A stretch of 34,464 nt of DNA from Paracoccaceae bacterium (GCA_024227755.1 JAAEUB010000166.1:1-34464); one strand, 5' to 3'. Numbered from the stretch's first letter, positions 25,723 through 34,060 are shown. The notes: generated by a model from the letters alone, not told the origin. Numbers and translations: made by a program.

Positions 25723-26263
25723 CGTCCTGCCTCCAATTGTCAAGGGCAGCATTGGGGCCCGCTTCCGGCTCAGGACCAGTGACCGACCCTGCCCCTGCCT
25801 CCAAAGCCTCAAGGGCGCGCAGATTTTGCGCTACCCCATCTACCCGCGCCATTGTTTCAGCAATAGAGCGTTGAAATTCCTGGCCTTTCAGTTGATGGCG
25901 GGCACCAAAATAAAAGCTGACAATAGCACCAAGCAACCACCAAAGCGGCTCGGGCACCAATGATATGCCCTGCATCCGTGAGGCGAACCAAACCGGGTTA
26001 GTCATCGCCGACATAAACAACCCCAAAGTACCCAACGCCAGCGCCGGGCGCGGCACCCGGTTCAAACCATCCATAAACCGGTCAAAGAGGCCCCGGCGCG
26101 GCAGGGCAAACTCGGCTGCGAACTGGTTCAGGGCAGCACCACGAAGCTGGACCTCGCGCTGACCCGCTGCTTCGCTGTTTTCACGAAAAACCTCGGCGGT
26201 TTCGCGCACGACATTGCGCCCGCCACCAAACAACAGGCTGAAAAGCGCTTCGATTATCCCCAC
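25712..26263 (-). CDS. GTA-type holin (3TM holin family)
   Basis: A 183-aa membrane protein resembling the gene-transfer-agent holin family, which permeabilises the inner membrane so that the endolysin can reach peptidoglycan and release GTA particles. Start chosen at GTG 26263 (product MGIIEALFSLLFGGGRNVVRE), with GGGTGG upstream and a 10-nt overlap with the endolysin end. Longer frames run into the endolysin. Hydrophobic segments lie at ~2-13 (amphipathic), 73-95 (LALGTLGLFMSAMTNPVWFAS) and 105-122 (EPLWWLLGAIVSFYFGAR). Polar helices lie between (20-60) and after them (123-183). In Rhodobacter capsulatus the GTA lysis genes lie away from the main head-tail cluster, as here. Confidence 0.78.
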   Translation of the reverse strand: MGIIEALFSLLFGGGRNVVRETAEVFRENSEAAGQREVQLRGAALNQFAAEFALPRRGLFDRFMDGLNRVPRPALALGTLGLFMSAMTNPVWFASRMQGISLVPEPLWWLLGAIVSFYFGARHQLKGQEFQRSIAETMARVDGVAQNLRALEALEAGAGSVTGPEPEAGPNAALDNWRQDGGV

Positions 26264-26865
26264 GCTGCCACCCGCGTCCGATGTTCGGCGTCGCTCAGAT
26301 GATATTCGGGCGATATGAACGCCTCGGCGCGTGTGATCCAACCGCCTTTGCCGCCATCGCGCCGCCGCGCGTATTTGCGACTGGCCGGGCGATTGTCAGC
26401 TAAGCGATAATAATAGTTGCGCCTTTCAATCCCATAGGCATCACGAAAATGGCCGGGGGCGCTTGCATATGCTGCCTCAGCGGCAGCAATCGTCATCGGC
26501 CCGATGGCCCCGTCTACAGCCAGGTCATGCCCCATACGTCTAAGCAGTTTTTGCAATATGCGAACAGCACCACCGCCTGCATTGACATACATGTCAAATA
26601 CCGATGCCTGCACCGGTTCAGGCAAGGTATCTATGCGGGGGCGTTCAAAATAGTGCTTAACAAAGATGCCACGTGCTTGGTCTTTGGTTAGACTGCGCAC
26701 ATCGGCCTCGCTCACCCTCTCGTCGCCGTTCAGGTCCATCCCAAGGCGACGTAAAGTGTGAATCGTTACCCCGAAATTTGTCGCCCCGCCGGGATCATCG
26801 GGGTCATTTACATAGCCGCCTTCACGGTCAAGAATGTCGTCGGCAATCTCAAATACAGTTTTCAT
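26254..26865 (-). CDS. GTA-type endolysin, glycoside hydrolase family 108 with peptidoglycan-binding C-terminus
   Basis: A 203-aa muramidase-like lysin. The GH108 signature is complete: the catalytic Glu is E15 in REGGYVNDPDDPGGATNFG (14-32), with HYFERPRIDTLP (~71-82). Residues 84-130 hold the second half of the catalytic domain (FDMYVNAG) and the DGAIGPMT motif of the PG_binding_3 type. Residues 44-55 read DLNGDERVSEAD, a 12-residue EF-hand-like loop (D44, N46, D48, D55), which hints at calcium binding. There is no signal peptide, so export depends on the holin encoded by the overlapping next gene. AAGG precedes the ATG. A CtrA-like site lies ~41-55 nt upstream. Confidence 0.88.
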   Translation of the reverse strand: MKTVFEIADDILDREGGYVNDPDDPGGATNFGVTIHTLRRLGMDLNGDERVSEADVRSLTKDQARGIFVKHYFERPRIDTLPEPVQASVFDMYVNAGGGAVRILQKLLRRMGHDLAVDGAIGPMTIAAAEAAYASAPGHFRDAYGIERRNYYYRLADNRPASRKYARRRDGGKGGWITRAEAFISPEYHLSDAEHRTRVAAWG

Positions 26866-26905
26866 GAGCCTTAACCCCTACGTGAAATACACGCGGGACA
26901 GGCTG

Positions 26906-26920
26906 TTACCCAGTCGTTAA
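26906..26920. promoter_or_regulatory. CtrA-like binding site upstream of the endolysin gene
   Basis: TTAC (26906-26909), seven bases, then TTAA (26917-26920) matches the CtrA consensus TTAA-N7-TTAA in seven of eight defined positions. It lies 41-55 nt before the endolysin ATG, about where a -35 region would be, in the 66-bp ccmE-endolysin gap. CtrA is required for GTA lysis gene expression in Rhodobacter capsulatus. The assignment is by pattern only, and such a short site can arise by chance. Confidence 0.4.
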
Positions 26921-26931
26921 CAAATCAAAAA

Positions 26932-27384
26932 TCAGGCGTCCGGGTCAACATAAACACCCTGTTCTTTCAGGCTGTCAATAACCTCGCGGGGCATATAGCT
27001 TTCGTCATGTTTGGCAAGAATTTCCGTGGCTTGAAAGACATTATTGACGTAGTTACCCGTGCCAATCATGCTTTGGCCTTCACCGAACAAATCGGGCAGG
27101 ATACCGCTGAAGGCAACTGGCACCTCAACCCCGTAATCGGTGACAACAAAATGCACGATCTCACCTTCACCGCGAACAAGGCTGCCCTCAACAACCACAC
27201 CGCCAAGACGGAAAACCTCGCTTTCACGTGGTGGATCTTCAAGCAGTTGCGTCGGCGAGCGGTATAGATTGATGCCATCTTTCATCGCATAGCCGATCAG
27301 CACAGTCGCCACGGCCAGAGCAACGAAAGTCAGCACGATCACCTGAATGCGGCGCCGTTTCTTCAAGCTTTTCATTCCAGCCAT
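26932..27384 (-). CDS. ccmE: cytochrome c maturation haem chaperone CcmE
   Basis: 150 aa. It carries haem covalently bound in the periplasm and hands it to CcmF/CcmH. The N-terminal anchor (basic KKRRR, then a membrane helix at ~13-33) is followed by an OB-fold domain. The haem-binding H126 and Y130 lie in LAKHDESYMPREV, the family signature. AGGAGGAAT precedes the ATG. It begins 12 nt after the argC stop, so it is probably read from the argC promoter. Its functional partners ccmF and ccmH lie 3.4 kb further on, beyond the lysis cassette and the barrel genes. Confidence 0.97.
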   Translation of the reverse strand: MAGMKSLKKRRRIQVIVLTFVALAVATVLIGYAMKDGINLYRSPTQLLEDPPRESEVFRLGGVVVEGSLVRGEGEIVHFVVTDYGVEVPVAFSGILPDLFGEGQSMIGTGNYVNNVFQATEILAKHDESYMPREVIDSLKEQGVYVDPDA

Positions 27385-27396
27385 TTCAATTCCTCC

Positions 27397-28425
27397 TCAG
27401 GGAAATACAGGGGCATGCGTCAGCCCCGTGGTTTCCGCTTCACCTAACATGATATTCGCATTTTGCAGCGCCTGGCCGCTTGAACCCTTGGTCAAATTGT
27501 CAAGCGCTGCCACCACGATCGCACGACCTTCTATCCGGTCTGCGCTGACCCCGACATGGCAGAAGTTTGAGCCGCGGATATGCCGGGTCGAAGGCAGTTC
27601 ACCCATTGGCAACGTCACCATGAAAGGTTCATCCTGATAGGCCCTGGTCAGCGTATCAAATACACGATCGGGATCACCCTTGACGTAAACCGTTGCCAAT
27701 ATGCCCCTATTGGCCGGGATCAGATGTGGCGTGAACTGCACGCGCACCTCGCGCCCGGCAATCAGGCTGAACTCTTGATCAAACTCGGCCAGATGTCGGT
27801 GGGTGCCACCGGCTGCATAAGCATGCGCACCCTCGCTCAGCTCTGCGTGCAGCAGGTTTTCTTTCAGCGCGCGCCCTGCCCCGGAAACCCCGGTTTTAAG
27901 GTCAATGATGATTTCATCCAGATCAATCACCCCGGCGGCGATCAACGGCCGCAAGGCATATTGTCCGGTGGCGGCGTTACAACCCGTGCCGGCGACGACC
28001 CGCGCAGTGCGAATGTCGTCACGATAAAACTCGGTCAGACCATAGACGGCCTCGGCCTGGACCCCAAGGGCCGCGTGTTCGCCGCCATACCAACGTGCGT
28101 ATTCTTGCGGATCACGCAGCCGGAAATCAGCGGAAAGATCCACTATTTTCAAGTGCTTGGGAAGGTCGCGTATGACTTCCTGACTGGTTGCATGCGGCAA
28201 GGCGCAAAAGCATAGATCAATATCCGCAAAGTCGATCTGGTCAATTTTCACCAGTTCAGGCAAATCCAGATGCCTGAGATGCGGGAACACCTTTGCCATC
28301 GGCAACCCGGCCTTGGAATTGGCCGCAAGTGCCGCGATCTCCATCGTCGGATGGGTTGCGATCAGGCGCACAAGTTCGGCCCCGGTATAGCCGGACGCAC
28401 CCAGAATGGCGATTTTATGGGTCAT
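27397..28425 (-). CDS. argC: N-acetyl-gamma-glutamyl-phosphate reductase
   Basis: A 342-aa NADPH-dependent enzyme of arginine synthesis. The dinucleotide motif is [13 protein letters not shown] (9-21), and the catalytic cysteine is C149 in [25 protein letters not shown] and [11 protein letters not shown] match the catalytic half of the family. AGAGGTCACC precedes the ATG. It lies between murI (55 bp upstream) and ccmE (12 bp downstream). Confidence 0.97.
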   Translation of the reverse strand: MTHKIAILGASGYTGAELVRLIATHPTMEIAALAANSKAGLPMAKVFPHLRHLDLPELVKIDQIDFADIDLCFCALPHATSQEVIRDLPKHLKIVDLSADFRLRDPQEYARWYGGEHAALGVQAEAVYGLTEFYRDDIRTARVVAGTGCNAATGQYALRPLIAAGVIDLDEIIIDLKTGVSGAGRALKENLLHAELSEGAHAYAAGGTHRHLAEFDQEFSLIAGREVRVQFTPHLIPANRGILATVYVKGDPDRVFDTLTRAYQDEPFMVTLPMGELPSTRHIRGSNFCHVGVSADRIEGRAIVVAALDNLTKGSSGQALQNANIMLGEAETTGLTHAPVFP

Positions 28426-28480
28426 GGTGACCTCTTTTTTCTATCAGTGGATATGTAGGTGTTTTGCAGGCGCGCCGCAA

Positions 28481-29293
28481 TCACGCAGCTTCGAAAATGA
28501 TCTTTCGTCGCAGGAAGGCAGTGGCACGGTTGGAAACTTTGGGTGCGTCACCAGTTGTCAGAAACTTCGACACCGCGCCTCCTCCGCGCATATTTGGATG
28601 CCGGATCAGATAATCAGCAAGGCTTTCAGCCACCAGCCCAGCCTGACTGAACACTCTGACTTTCGTGCCCAGCGCCTCCTGAAAAACTTCTTCCATCAGG
28701 GGATAATGGGTGCAGCCCAGCATTGCTGCGTCCGGTTCCGGCATTTTGCGCAACAAGGCATCGACATGACTGCGCACCAGCGCATCAGCCAAAATCATGT
28801 CACCGTCTTCGATGGCGTCGACCACGCCGCCGCAGGCTTGGGCCTCGACATCGACGCCGATAGCGCGAAATGCCAGTTCACGCTGAAAAGCACGGCTGGC
28901 AACGGTGGCTGGTGTGGCGAAAAGCGCCACATGTTTGACGTCAACCTCGCGCGGGGGAGAGTTATCGCCCCAGTCGCGCTCTGTCAGCGCCTCTATCAAA
29001 GGTACAAATACCCCCAACACCCGTTTGCCTTCAGGCAGCCCGCCCTCCTGCATCCGCCGCAGGGCGGCAGCAGAGGCTGTATTGCAGGCCAGGATCACCA
29101 GATCACAACCTTCGTCCCACAGGCGCGATACCGCAGCCCGGGTCAGCGCCAACACATCATCCGCGTCCCTCACCCCGTATGGCGCGTTTGCGTTGTCGCC
29201 ATAATAGACGAAATCAACATCCGGCAGCCGTTTGGCCACCGCGTCCAGTACCGTCAGCCCGCCAAGGCCACTATCAAAAACTCCAACTGCCAT
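28481..29293 (-). CDS. murI: glutamate racemase
   Basis: 270 aa, cofactor-independent. It makes D-glutamate for peptidoglycan. Start at ATG 29293 behind GAGAGGAGCC; an in-frame ATG four codons earlier is less well placed. Motifs are [10 protein letters not shown] (6-15), [11 protein letters not shown] (30-40), the first catalytic cysteine C70 in [11 protein letters not shown], and the second C194 with H196 in GCTHYPL. It follows the indolepyruvate oxidoreductase by 48 nt on the same strand. Confidence 0.96.
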   Translation of the reverse strand: MAVGVFDSGLGGLTVLDAVAKRLPDVDFVYYGDNANAPYGVRDADDVLALTRAAVSRLWDEGCDLVILACNTASAAALRRMQEGGLPEGKRVLGVFVPLIEALTERDWGDNSPPREVDVKHVALFATPATVASRAFQRELAFRAIGVDVEAQACGGVVDAIEDGDMILADALVRSHVDALLRKMPEPDAAMLGCTHYPLMEEVFQEALGTKVRVFSQAGLVAESLADYLIRHPNMRGGGAVSKFLTTGDAPKVSNRATAFLRRKIIFEAA

Positions 29294-29341
29294 GGCTCCT
29301 CTCATGCCTCGTTTTTCTGGTTGGGTTCAAGCCTGAAATAC

Positions 29342-32300
29342 CTATTCGGCGGCCTCAACTGAAGATTGGGCTGCAACAAAGCTTTGCATCAGCCGGTCAC
29401 GCTTGAGGCGCGCCTCATGAGCATTTTCCGCCTTTACCGCGCCAAAGCCACGGATACCCATTGGAAGTTCCGCAAGCGCGATGGCATATTCCCGGTTAAT
29501 GTTAGTCAAACCCTTGATTACAATCCCCATATCAGCCTCATAGGCGCGGATCAGGTCACGCTCCATACGTCGCTCGGACGAATGCCCGAAAGGATTAAAT
29601 ATGGTGCCGCGCAGGCGTTTCAGGGATGCCAACCAGGTAACCATCCGAACCGCGCCGGGACCAAATTTGCGTTTTCTCGGACGTCCGTCAGGACCAATGC
29701 GCGAAAACAACGGCGGGGCCATATGATAACTCAGCTTCAGGTCGCCATCAAATTCGGTCTGCACCTTCTCCGCGCTGCCTTTAAGTAGCCGCGCCACCTC
29801 GTATTCATCCTTATAAGCCAATACCTTATGATAGCTTTCGGCAATTGCTGCTTTCAATTCCGGGTCTTCAGCACGCTCCACCATCCGAAGGTAACGCGCG
29901 GCCAGCCGTTTGGACTGGTAGGTCACCAGATGTTCCGCGCGCAAAGCGATTTTGTCCTCCAGAGTTTTCGGAAGCTCGATCACTTCGGCCACCAGATGTT
30001 TTGCCGCCTCATCCGGGTGGGTTGCGACCCAGCGCCCCAAGGCAAAGGCACGTTGGTTTCGCTCGGGTGCCTGTCCGTTCAGCGTGATTGCTTGCATCAA
30101 GGCGTCGAATGTAAGTGGCACCAGCCCCTTTTGCCACGCGGCCCCCAGTACCATCATGTTTGAATAGATCGAATCGCCCAGCAAAATACGTGCCAGCTCG
30201 GTGGCATCAAAAAGTGTCAGGCGGTCACGAATACGTGCCTCTAGCGAAAGCGCCAGCCGCGCGCCGGGAATGGCGAAATCAGGTTGGCGGGTAAAGTCTC
30301 CGGTGACCGTTTCGTGGCTGTCCACCACCGCGCCGGTGCGCCCCGTTTTTGTCAGGCCCAGGGTTTTTGCGGCTGCCGAAACCACCAGTTCGCCGCCAAT
30401 CAGCGCGTCACATTCCCCGGTTGCAACGCGGATGGCTGAAATATCCTCGGGCCGGTTGGCAAGCCTGAGATGCACAAGCACCGCGCCACCCTTTTGCGCA
30501 AGTCCTGCCATCTCCATCATGCCGGCACCCTTGCCATCGATATGCGCGGCCTGCGCCATGATCGCACCAATGGTCACGACGCCAGTGCCACCAACCCCAG
30601 TGATCACCGTGTTGAATGTGCCGACAATGGATGGCAGAGCAGGCTCGGGCAGATCCGGCAGCTCAATTTCGGTCACAGCGGTCTTCTTAAGCGTTGCACC
30701 CTCAACCGTGATCATGGCCGGGCAGAAACCGTTAAGACATGAAAAATCCTTGTTGCATGAGCTTTGGTCGATGGCGCGTTTGCGGCCCAGTTCGGTTTCA
30801 ACCGGTACAATCGAGACACAGTTTGACTGCACCCCGCAATCACCACAGCCTTCGCAAATGTCTGTGTTGATGAATACGCGGGCATCGGGGTCGGGAAACA
30901 GGCCGCGCTTGCGGCGACGGCGCTTTTCAGCCGCACAGGTCTGAACATAAAGAAGGACCGATACGCCTTTCAATTTACTAAGTTTTTCTTCGACCGGCAG
31001 TAGTTCTTCGCGCGTATGCCTGCTTACTTCCTTGGGGAAGGCCGCAAAGTCGATTTCCTCTTTATCATCGTAAACCAACACCACTTTCTTGACACCTGCC
31101 GCCAGCACCTCGCGGGCAATACGCGGTGCATCCAACCCACCCTCGTTTGACTGCCCGCCGGTCATCGCCACCGCATCATTATAAAGGATCTTATACGTCA
31201 TCGTCGTGCCTGCCGCGACTGCCGCGCGGATGGCCATAATGCCGGAATGGTTAAAGGTTCCGTCACCGATGTTTTGAAATACATGTTCGCGGGTTGAAAA
31301 CGGCGCTTCGCCAATCCAGTTCGCGCCTTCGCCACCCATGTGGGTAAAGCCAATGGTCGAGCGGTCCATCCACTGCACCATGAAATGGCAACCAATACCC
31401 GCGTAAGCGCGCGCGCCTTCTGGCAACTTGGTCGAGCTGTTATGGGGACAGCCCGAGCAGAAATACGGTAACCTTGCGGCGATATCGGGGGCATTGTCAG
31501 CCTTGCGGGCCTCGTCCAACGACACCATCCCGGCCTTGACCCCGTCAGTATCGCGGCCTTCATCAATCAGGATATTACCGATCTTTTCAGCTATCATAAT
31601 CGGATCAAGCGCAAAACGTGTCGGAAACAGCTCCTGCCCCTTATCGTCATACCAGCCGAAAATTCGCCGCCCCCGGCGATTGTCAAAAATCGCCTCCTTG
31701 GCTTGCACTTCAAGCAGTTTGCGCTTTTCTTCAACCACGACAATCAAGTCCAGCCCCTCGGCCCAGTCCTGAAAGCCTTTCATGTCCAAAGGCCAGGTCT
31801 GCGCAACCTTGTATGTGGTCAGGCCCAGCCGTTCAGCCTCGGCTTGATTTATCCCCAGCAAGTTGAAGGCATGCACCAGATCAAGCCAGTTTTTCCCGGC
31901 AGCAACAAAACCAATTTTCGCACCGGGCTTGCCCCAGACCCTTTTGTCGATATTGTTGGCATGGGCAAAAGCCTCGGCGGCGATGCGTTTAAAATCAATC
32001 ATCCGCGCCTCTTGCGGGATACGGTCATCAATCATGCGAATATTCAATCCGCCCTGCGGCATTTCAAAATCAGGGGTTACAAAGCTCATCCGATCTGGAT
32101 TTCCGTCCACCACCGAGGTCACCTCGATCGTGTCCTTCATAAGCTTCAGGCCAGCCCAGACCCCAGCAAAACGGCTGAGCGCGAAGGCATAAAGGCCGAA
32201 ATCAAGAATTTCCTGCACCCCAGCAGGGCTGAGCACCGGCATATAGGCGTCAACCATCGCCCAGTCGCTCTGGTGCAACGTGGTAGAACTTTCGCCAGTG

Positions 32301-32743
32301 TGATCATCCCCCAGCGCCATCACAACGCCGCCATTTTTCGACGTTCCGGCCATATTGGCGTGGCGCATCACGTCGCCCGAACGGTCGACGCCCGGTCCTT
32401 TTCCGTACCAAAGCCCGAAAACGCCATCATGGGTACCCTCGCCGCGCAACTCAGCCTGCTGGCTGCCCCAAAGTGCGGTCGCGGCCAAATCTTCATTCAA
32501 CCCCGGCTGAAACAAAACATCTGACGCGCTAAGCTGCTTTTGTGCCCGACTCATCCATATATCAACCGCACCCACAGGTGACCCGCGGTAACCAGTGACC
32601 AGTCCGGCAGTGTTCAGCCCAGCGGCCATGTCACGTGCTTTTTGCATCAGCATCAGGCGTACCAAAGCCTGAGTTCCGTTTAAGAGAACCGGCGATTTCT
32701 CCAGATCAAAACGATCGCTGAGTGAAATGTCAGGCTTGCCCAT
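29342..32743 (-). CDS. indolepyruvate ferredoxin oxidoreductase family protein (fused subunits)
   Basis: A 1133-aa cytoplasmic thiamine-diphosphate iron-sulfur enzyme that oxidatively decarboxylates aryl- or branched 2-oxo acids to acyl-CoA with ferredoxin. Start at ATG 32743 behind GGAGGATAC. Order: PP-type TPP domain at ~10-240 (GLVTGYRGSPVGAVD at 47-61); TPP-binding half at ~425-600 (NIGDGTFNHSG at 491-501, ILYNDAVAMTGGQ at 519-531); iron-sulfur motif with C630, C633, C636 and C642, plus C663, C669 and C674; POR-gamma domain from ~710 (ITGVGGTGVVTIG at 715-727); and a helical C-terminal domain. This single-chain form is common in aerobic proteobacteria. It may serve aromatic amino-acid breakdown. 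A divergent LysR gene suggests regulation. Confidence 0.93.
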   Translation of the reverse strand: MGKPDISLSDRFDLEKSPVLLNGTQALVRLMLMQKARDMAAGLNTAGLVTGYRGSPVGAVDIWMSRAQKQLSASDVLFQPGLNEDLAATALWGSQQAELRGEGTHDGVFGLWYGKGPGVDRSGDVMRHANMAGTSKNGGVVMALGDDHTGESSTTLHQSDWAMVDAYMPVLSPAGVQEILDFGLYAFALSRFAGVWAGLKLMKDTIEVTSVVDGNPDRMSFVTPDFEMPQGGLNIRMIDDRIPQEARMIDFKRIAAEAFAHANNIDKRVWGKPGAKIGFVAAGKNWLDLVHAFNLLGINQAEAERLGLTTYKVAQTWPLDMKGFQDWAEGLDLIVVVEEKRKLLEVQAKEAIFDNRRGRRIFGWYDDKGQELFPTRFALDPIMIAEKIGNILIDEGRDTDGVKAGMVSLDEARKADNAPDIAARLPYFCSGCPHNSSTKLPEGARAYAGIGCHFMVQWMDRSTIGFTHMGGEGANWIGEAPFSTREHVFQNIGDGTFNHSGIMAIRAAVAAGTTMTYKILYNDAVAMTGGQSNEGGLDAPRIAREVLAAGVKKVVLVYDDKEEIDFAAFPKEVSRHTREELLPVEEKLSKLKGVSVLLYVQTCAAEKRRRRKRGLFPDPDARVFINTDICEGCGDCGVQSNCVSIVPVETELGRKRAIDQSSCNKDFSCLNGFCPAMITVEGATLKKTAVTEIELPDLPEPALPSIVGTFNTVITGVGGTGVVTIGAIMAQAAHIDGKGAGMMEMAGLAQKGGAVLVHLRLANRPEDISAIRVATGECDALIGGELVVSAAAKTLGLTKTGRTGAVVDSHETVTGDFTRQPDFAIPGARLALSLEARIRDRLTLFDATELARILLGDSIYSNMMVLGAAWQKGLVPLTFDALMQAITLNGQAPERNQRAFALGRWVATHPDEAAKHLVAEVIELPKTLEDKIALRAEHLVTYQSKRLAARYLRMVERAEDPELKAAIAESYHKVLAYKDEYEVARLLKGSAEKVQTEFDGDLKLSYHMAPPLFSRIGPDGRPRKRKFGPGAVRMVTWLASLKRLRGTIFNPFGHSSERRMERDLIRAYEADMGIVIKGLTNINREYAIALAELPMGIRGFGAVKAENAHEARLKRDRLMQSFVAAQSSVEAAE

Positions 32744-32775
32744 GTATCCTCCGAGAAGCGAGTTTTGCCGCATTT

Positions 32776-32796
32776 TAGGTCAAAAACTCTGACCTA
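32776..32796. promoter_or_regulatory. probable LysR operator between the divergent oxidoreductase and lysR genes
   Basis: TAGGTCA (32776-32782) and TGACCTA (32790-32796) form a perfect 7-bp inverted repeat with a 7-nt spacer. T32780 and A32792 frame an exact T-N11-A LysR box. It lies 33 nt before the oxidoreductase ATG and 100 nt before that of lysR. A separate direct repeat TTTGCCAT occurs at 32809-32816 and 32830-32837, spaced by 21 bp (two helical turns). Confidence 0.6.
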
Positions 32797-32896
32797 CCAA
32801 ATCATTTCTTTGCCATATTTGGCTGGTTTTTTGCCATCTGGACCCGCTATAGATATGTAAAAGTAAAAGCGACGACAGGGTACAGGTTATTTCAAA

Positions 32897-33796
32897 ATGG
32901 ACTGGGATAAGCTCAGAATATTTCACGCCGTGGCAGATGCCGGCAGCCTGACCCATGCAGGCGAGACATTGCATCTTAGCCAATCTGCGGTTTCGCGTCA
33001 GATCAGGGCGCTGGAAGAGGCACTGAATGCCACGCTTTTCCACCGCCATGCGCGCGGATTGATTCTTACCGAACAGGGTGAATTGCTGTTTGACGCCACT
33101 AATGCCATGTCACAGCGCCTTGACGCAGCCGTTGCGCGCATTCGAGATTCAAAAGAGGAAGTCTTTGGTGAACTACGCGTAACCACGACAATCGGCTTCG
33201 GCTCCCTGTGGCTGGCCCAGCGACTACCCAAACTTTATGACCAATATCCGGGCCTGAAGATCGACCTGATGCTCGAGGAACGCGTGCTTGACCTGCCGAT
33301 GCGCGAGGCAGATGTGGCAATCCGCATGAAAGAGCCCAGTCAGGCCGACCTGATCCGCAAACGATTGATGAGTGTGAATATGCGGCTTTATGCGTCGGGG
33401 GCCTATCTGAGCAAAAATGGCGCGCCGCAAACGCCCGAGGATCTGGCGGATCACCGTCTGATTTGCCAAAACACCCGCTCGACCCAGGTCTCTGCCGCCT
33501 CCAGCTTTACCCGCTACCTTCTGACCCTGAATATTCAGTCCTTGCTGACCGTGAATAACTATTTCGGAACATTGCAGGCGACGCTGAACGGTCTGGGCAT
33601 CGGTGTGCTGCCGGATTATGTAACCCGCGATTTTCCTGATCTTCAGCATATTCTGCCAGAGGTCAAAAGCCAGGAAATCCCGGTTTTTCTGGCTTACCCG
33701 GAGGAATTGCGCCAATCCAAACGCATCGCGGCTTTCCGCGACTTTGTTGTTGATGAGATCATGGCCGAACGGCGCCGAAGCCGCGAAGAGAGTTAG
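32897..33796 (+). CDS. LysR family transcriptional regulator
   Basis: 299 aa. The N-terminal winged helix-turn-helix lies at ~3-62 (helix pair GSLTHAGETLHLSQSAVSRQ at 16-35). A linker helix follows (~63-90), then a periplasmic-binding-like effector domain (~93-290; LRVTTTIGFGSLWLAQRLP). It diverges from the indolepyruvate oxidoreductase with a 153-bp gap holding a T-N11-A inverted repeat, the usual LysR layout. It therefore probably controls that gene and itself. The effector is unknown; an aryl-pyruvate or amino-acid-related compound would fit. The ribosome site is weak (ACAGG ~11 nt upstream). Confidence 0.93.
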   Translation: MDWDKLRIFHAVADAGSLTHAGETLHLSQSAVSRQIRALEEALNATLFHRHARGLILTEQGELLFDATNAMSQRLDAAVARIRDSKEEVFGELRVTTTIGFGSLWLAQRLPKLYDQYPGLKIDLMLEERVLDLPMREADVAIRMKEPSQADLIRKRLMSVNMRLYASGAYLSKNGAPQTPEDLADHRLICQNTRSTQVSAASSFTRYLLTLNIQSLLTVNNYFGTLQATLNGLGIGVLPDYVTRDFPDLQHILPEVKSQEIPVFLAYPEELRQSKRIAAFRDFVVDEIMAERRRSREES

Positions 33797-33893
33797 GTTC
33801 AAACAATTGAATCCGGACGGTTCCTTTTGAAGCACGTACCAAACTCAAATTCAGATATGCAAATATTGCATAGCGGCATTGCAAAGGAACTTC

Positions 33894-33998
33894 TTGAAAC
33901 AGCCACCCCTGCCCCCTAAATCATATTCAAAGCCGACGTATTGTTGGTTTTTACCTCCCTGTTGGACTTGGCCGAGCTTTGTGCTCGGCCTTTTTTTT
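33894..33998 (+). ncRNA. candidate small RNA with its promoter, ending in a strong terminator
   Basis: TTGAAA (33894-33899) and TAAATC (33917-33922) are 17 nt apart and would start transcription near 33929. The transcript would run ~70 nt to the terminator at 33970-33998. It carries an exposed ACCTCCC (33953-33959), complementary to ribosome-binding sequences, which is common in alphaproteobacterial regulatory RNAs. No reading frame of note lies inside. The alternative is that this is only the 3' end of the lysR transcript. Confidence 0.3.
33970..33998 (+). terminator. strong Rho-independent terminator
   Basis: GGCCGAGC (33970-33977) and GCTCGGCC (33983-33990) form a perfect 8-bp stem with a TTTGT loop, followed by eight T. 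It lies 174 nt after the lysR stop, unusually far for its own terminator. Confidence 0.93.
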
Positions 33999-34040
33999 AC
34001 CTATTTAGGCGCAGAGTCTGGCGCTGAAGCTATATTCATG

Positions 34041-34060
34041 TATTGTAATATGTAACAATA
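34041..34060. promoter_or_regulatory. AT-rich inverted repeat before the last gene
   Basis: TATTGT (34041-34046) and ACAATA (34055-34060) are inverted copies with an 8-nt spacer, 20 nt before the ATG at 34081. Position over the expected promoter suggests an operator, but the regulator is unknown. Confidence 0.35.

Noticed and set aside
28406-29362. 318-codon plus-strand open frame opposite argC and murI
   Set aside because: Both opposite-strand genes have full catalytic motifs and good ribosome sites; the plus-strand product has no recognisable domain and is explained by high-GC antisense codon bias.
30201-30944. 247-codon plus-strand open frame opposite the iron-sulfur region of the oxidoreductase
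   Set aside because: Low-complexity Ser/Arg/Pro-rich translation is typical of antisense shadow; the true gene is certain.
31703-32524. 273-codon plus-strand open frame inside the oxidoreductase gene
   Set aside because: It is antisense to the TPP domain of a clear 1133-aa enzyme and has no ribosome site.
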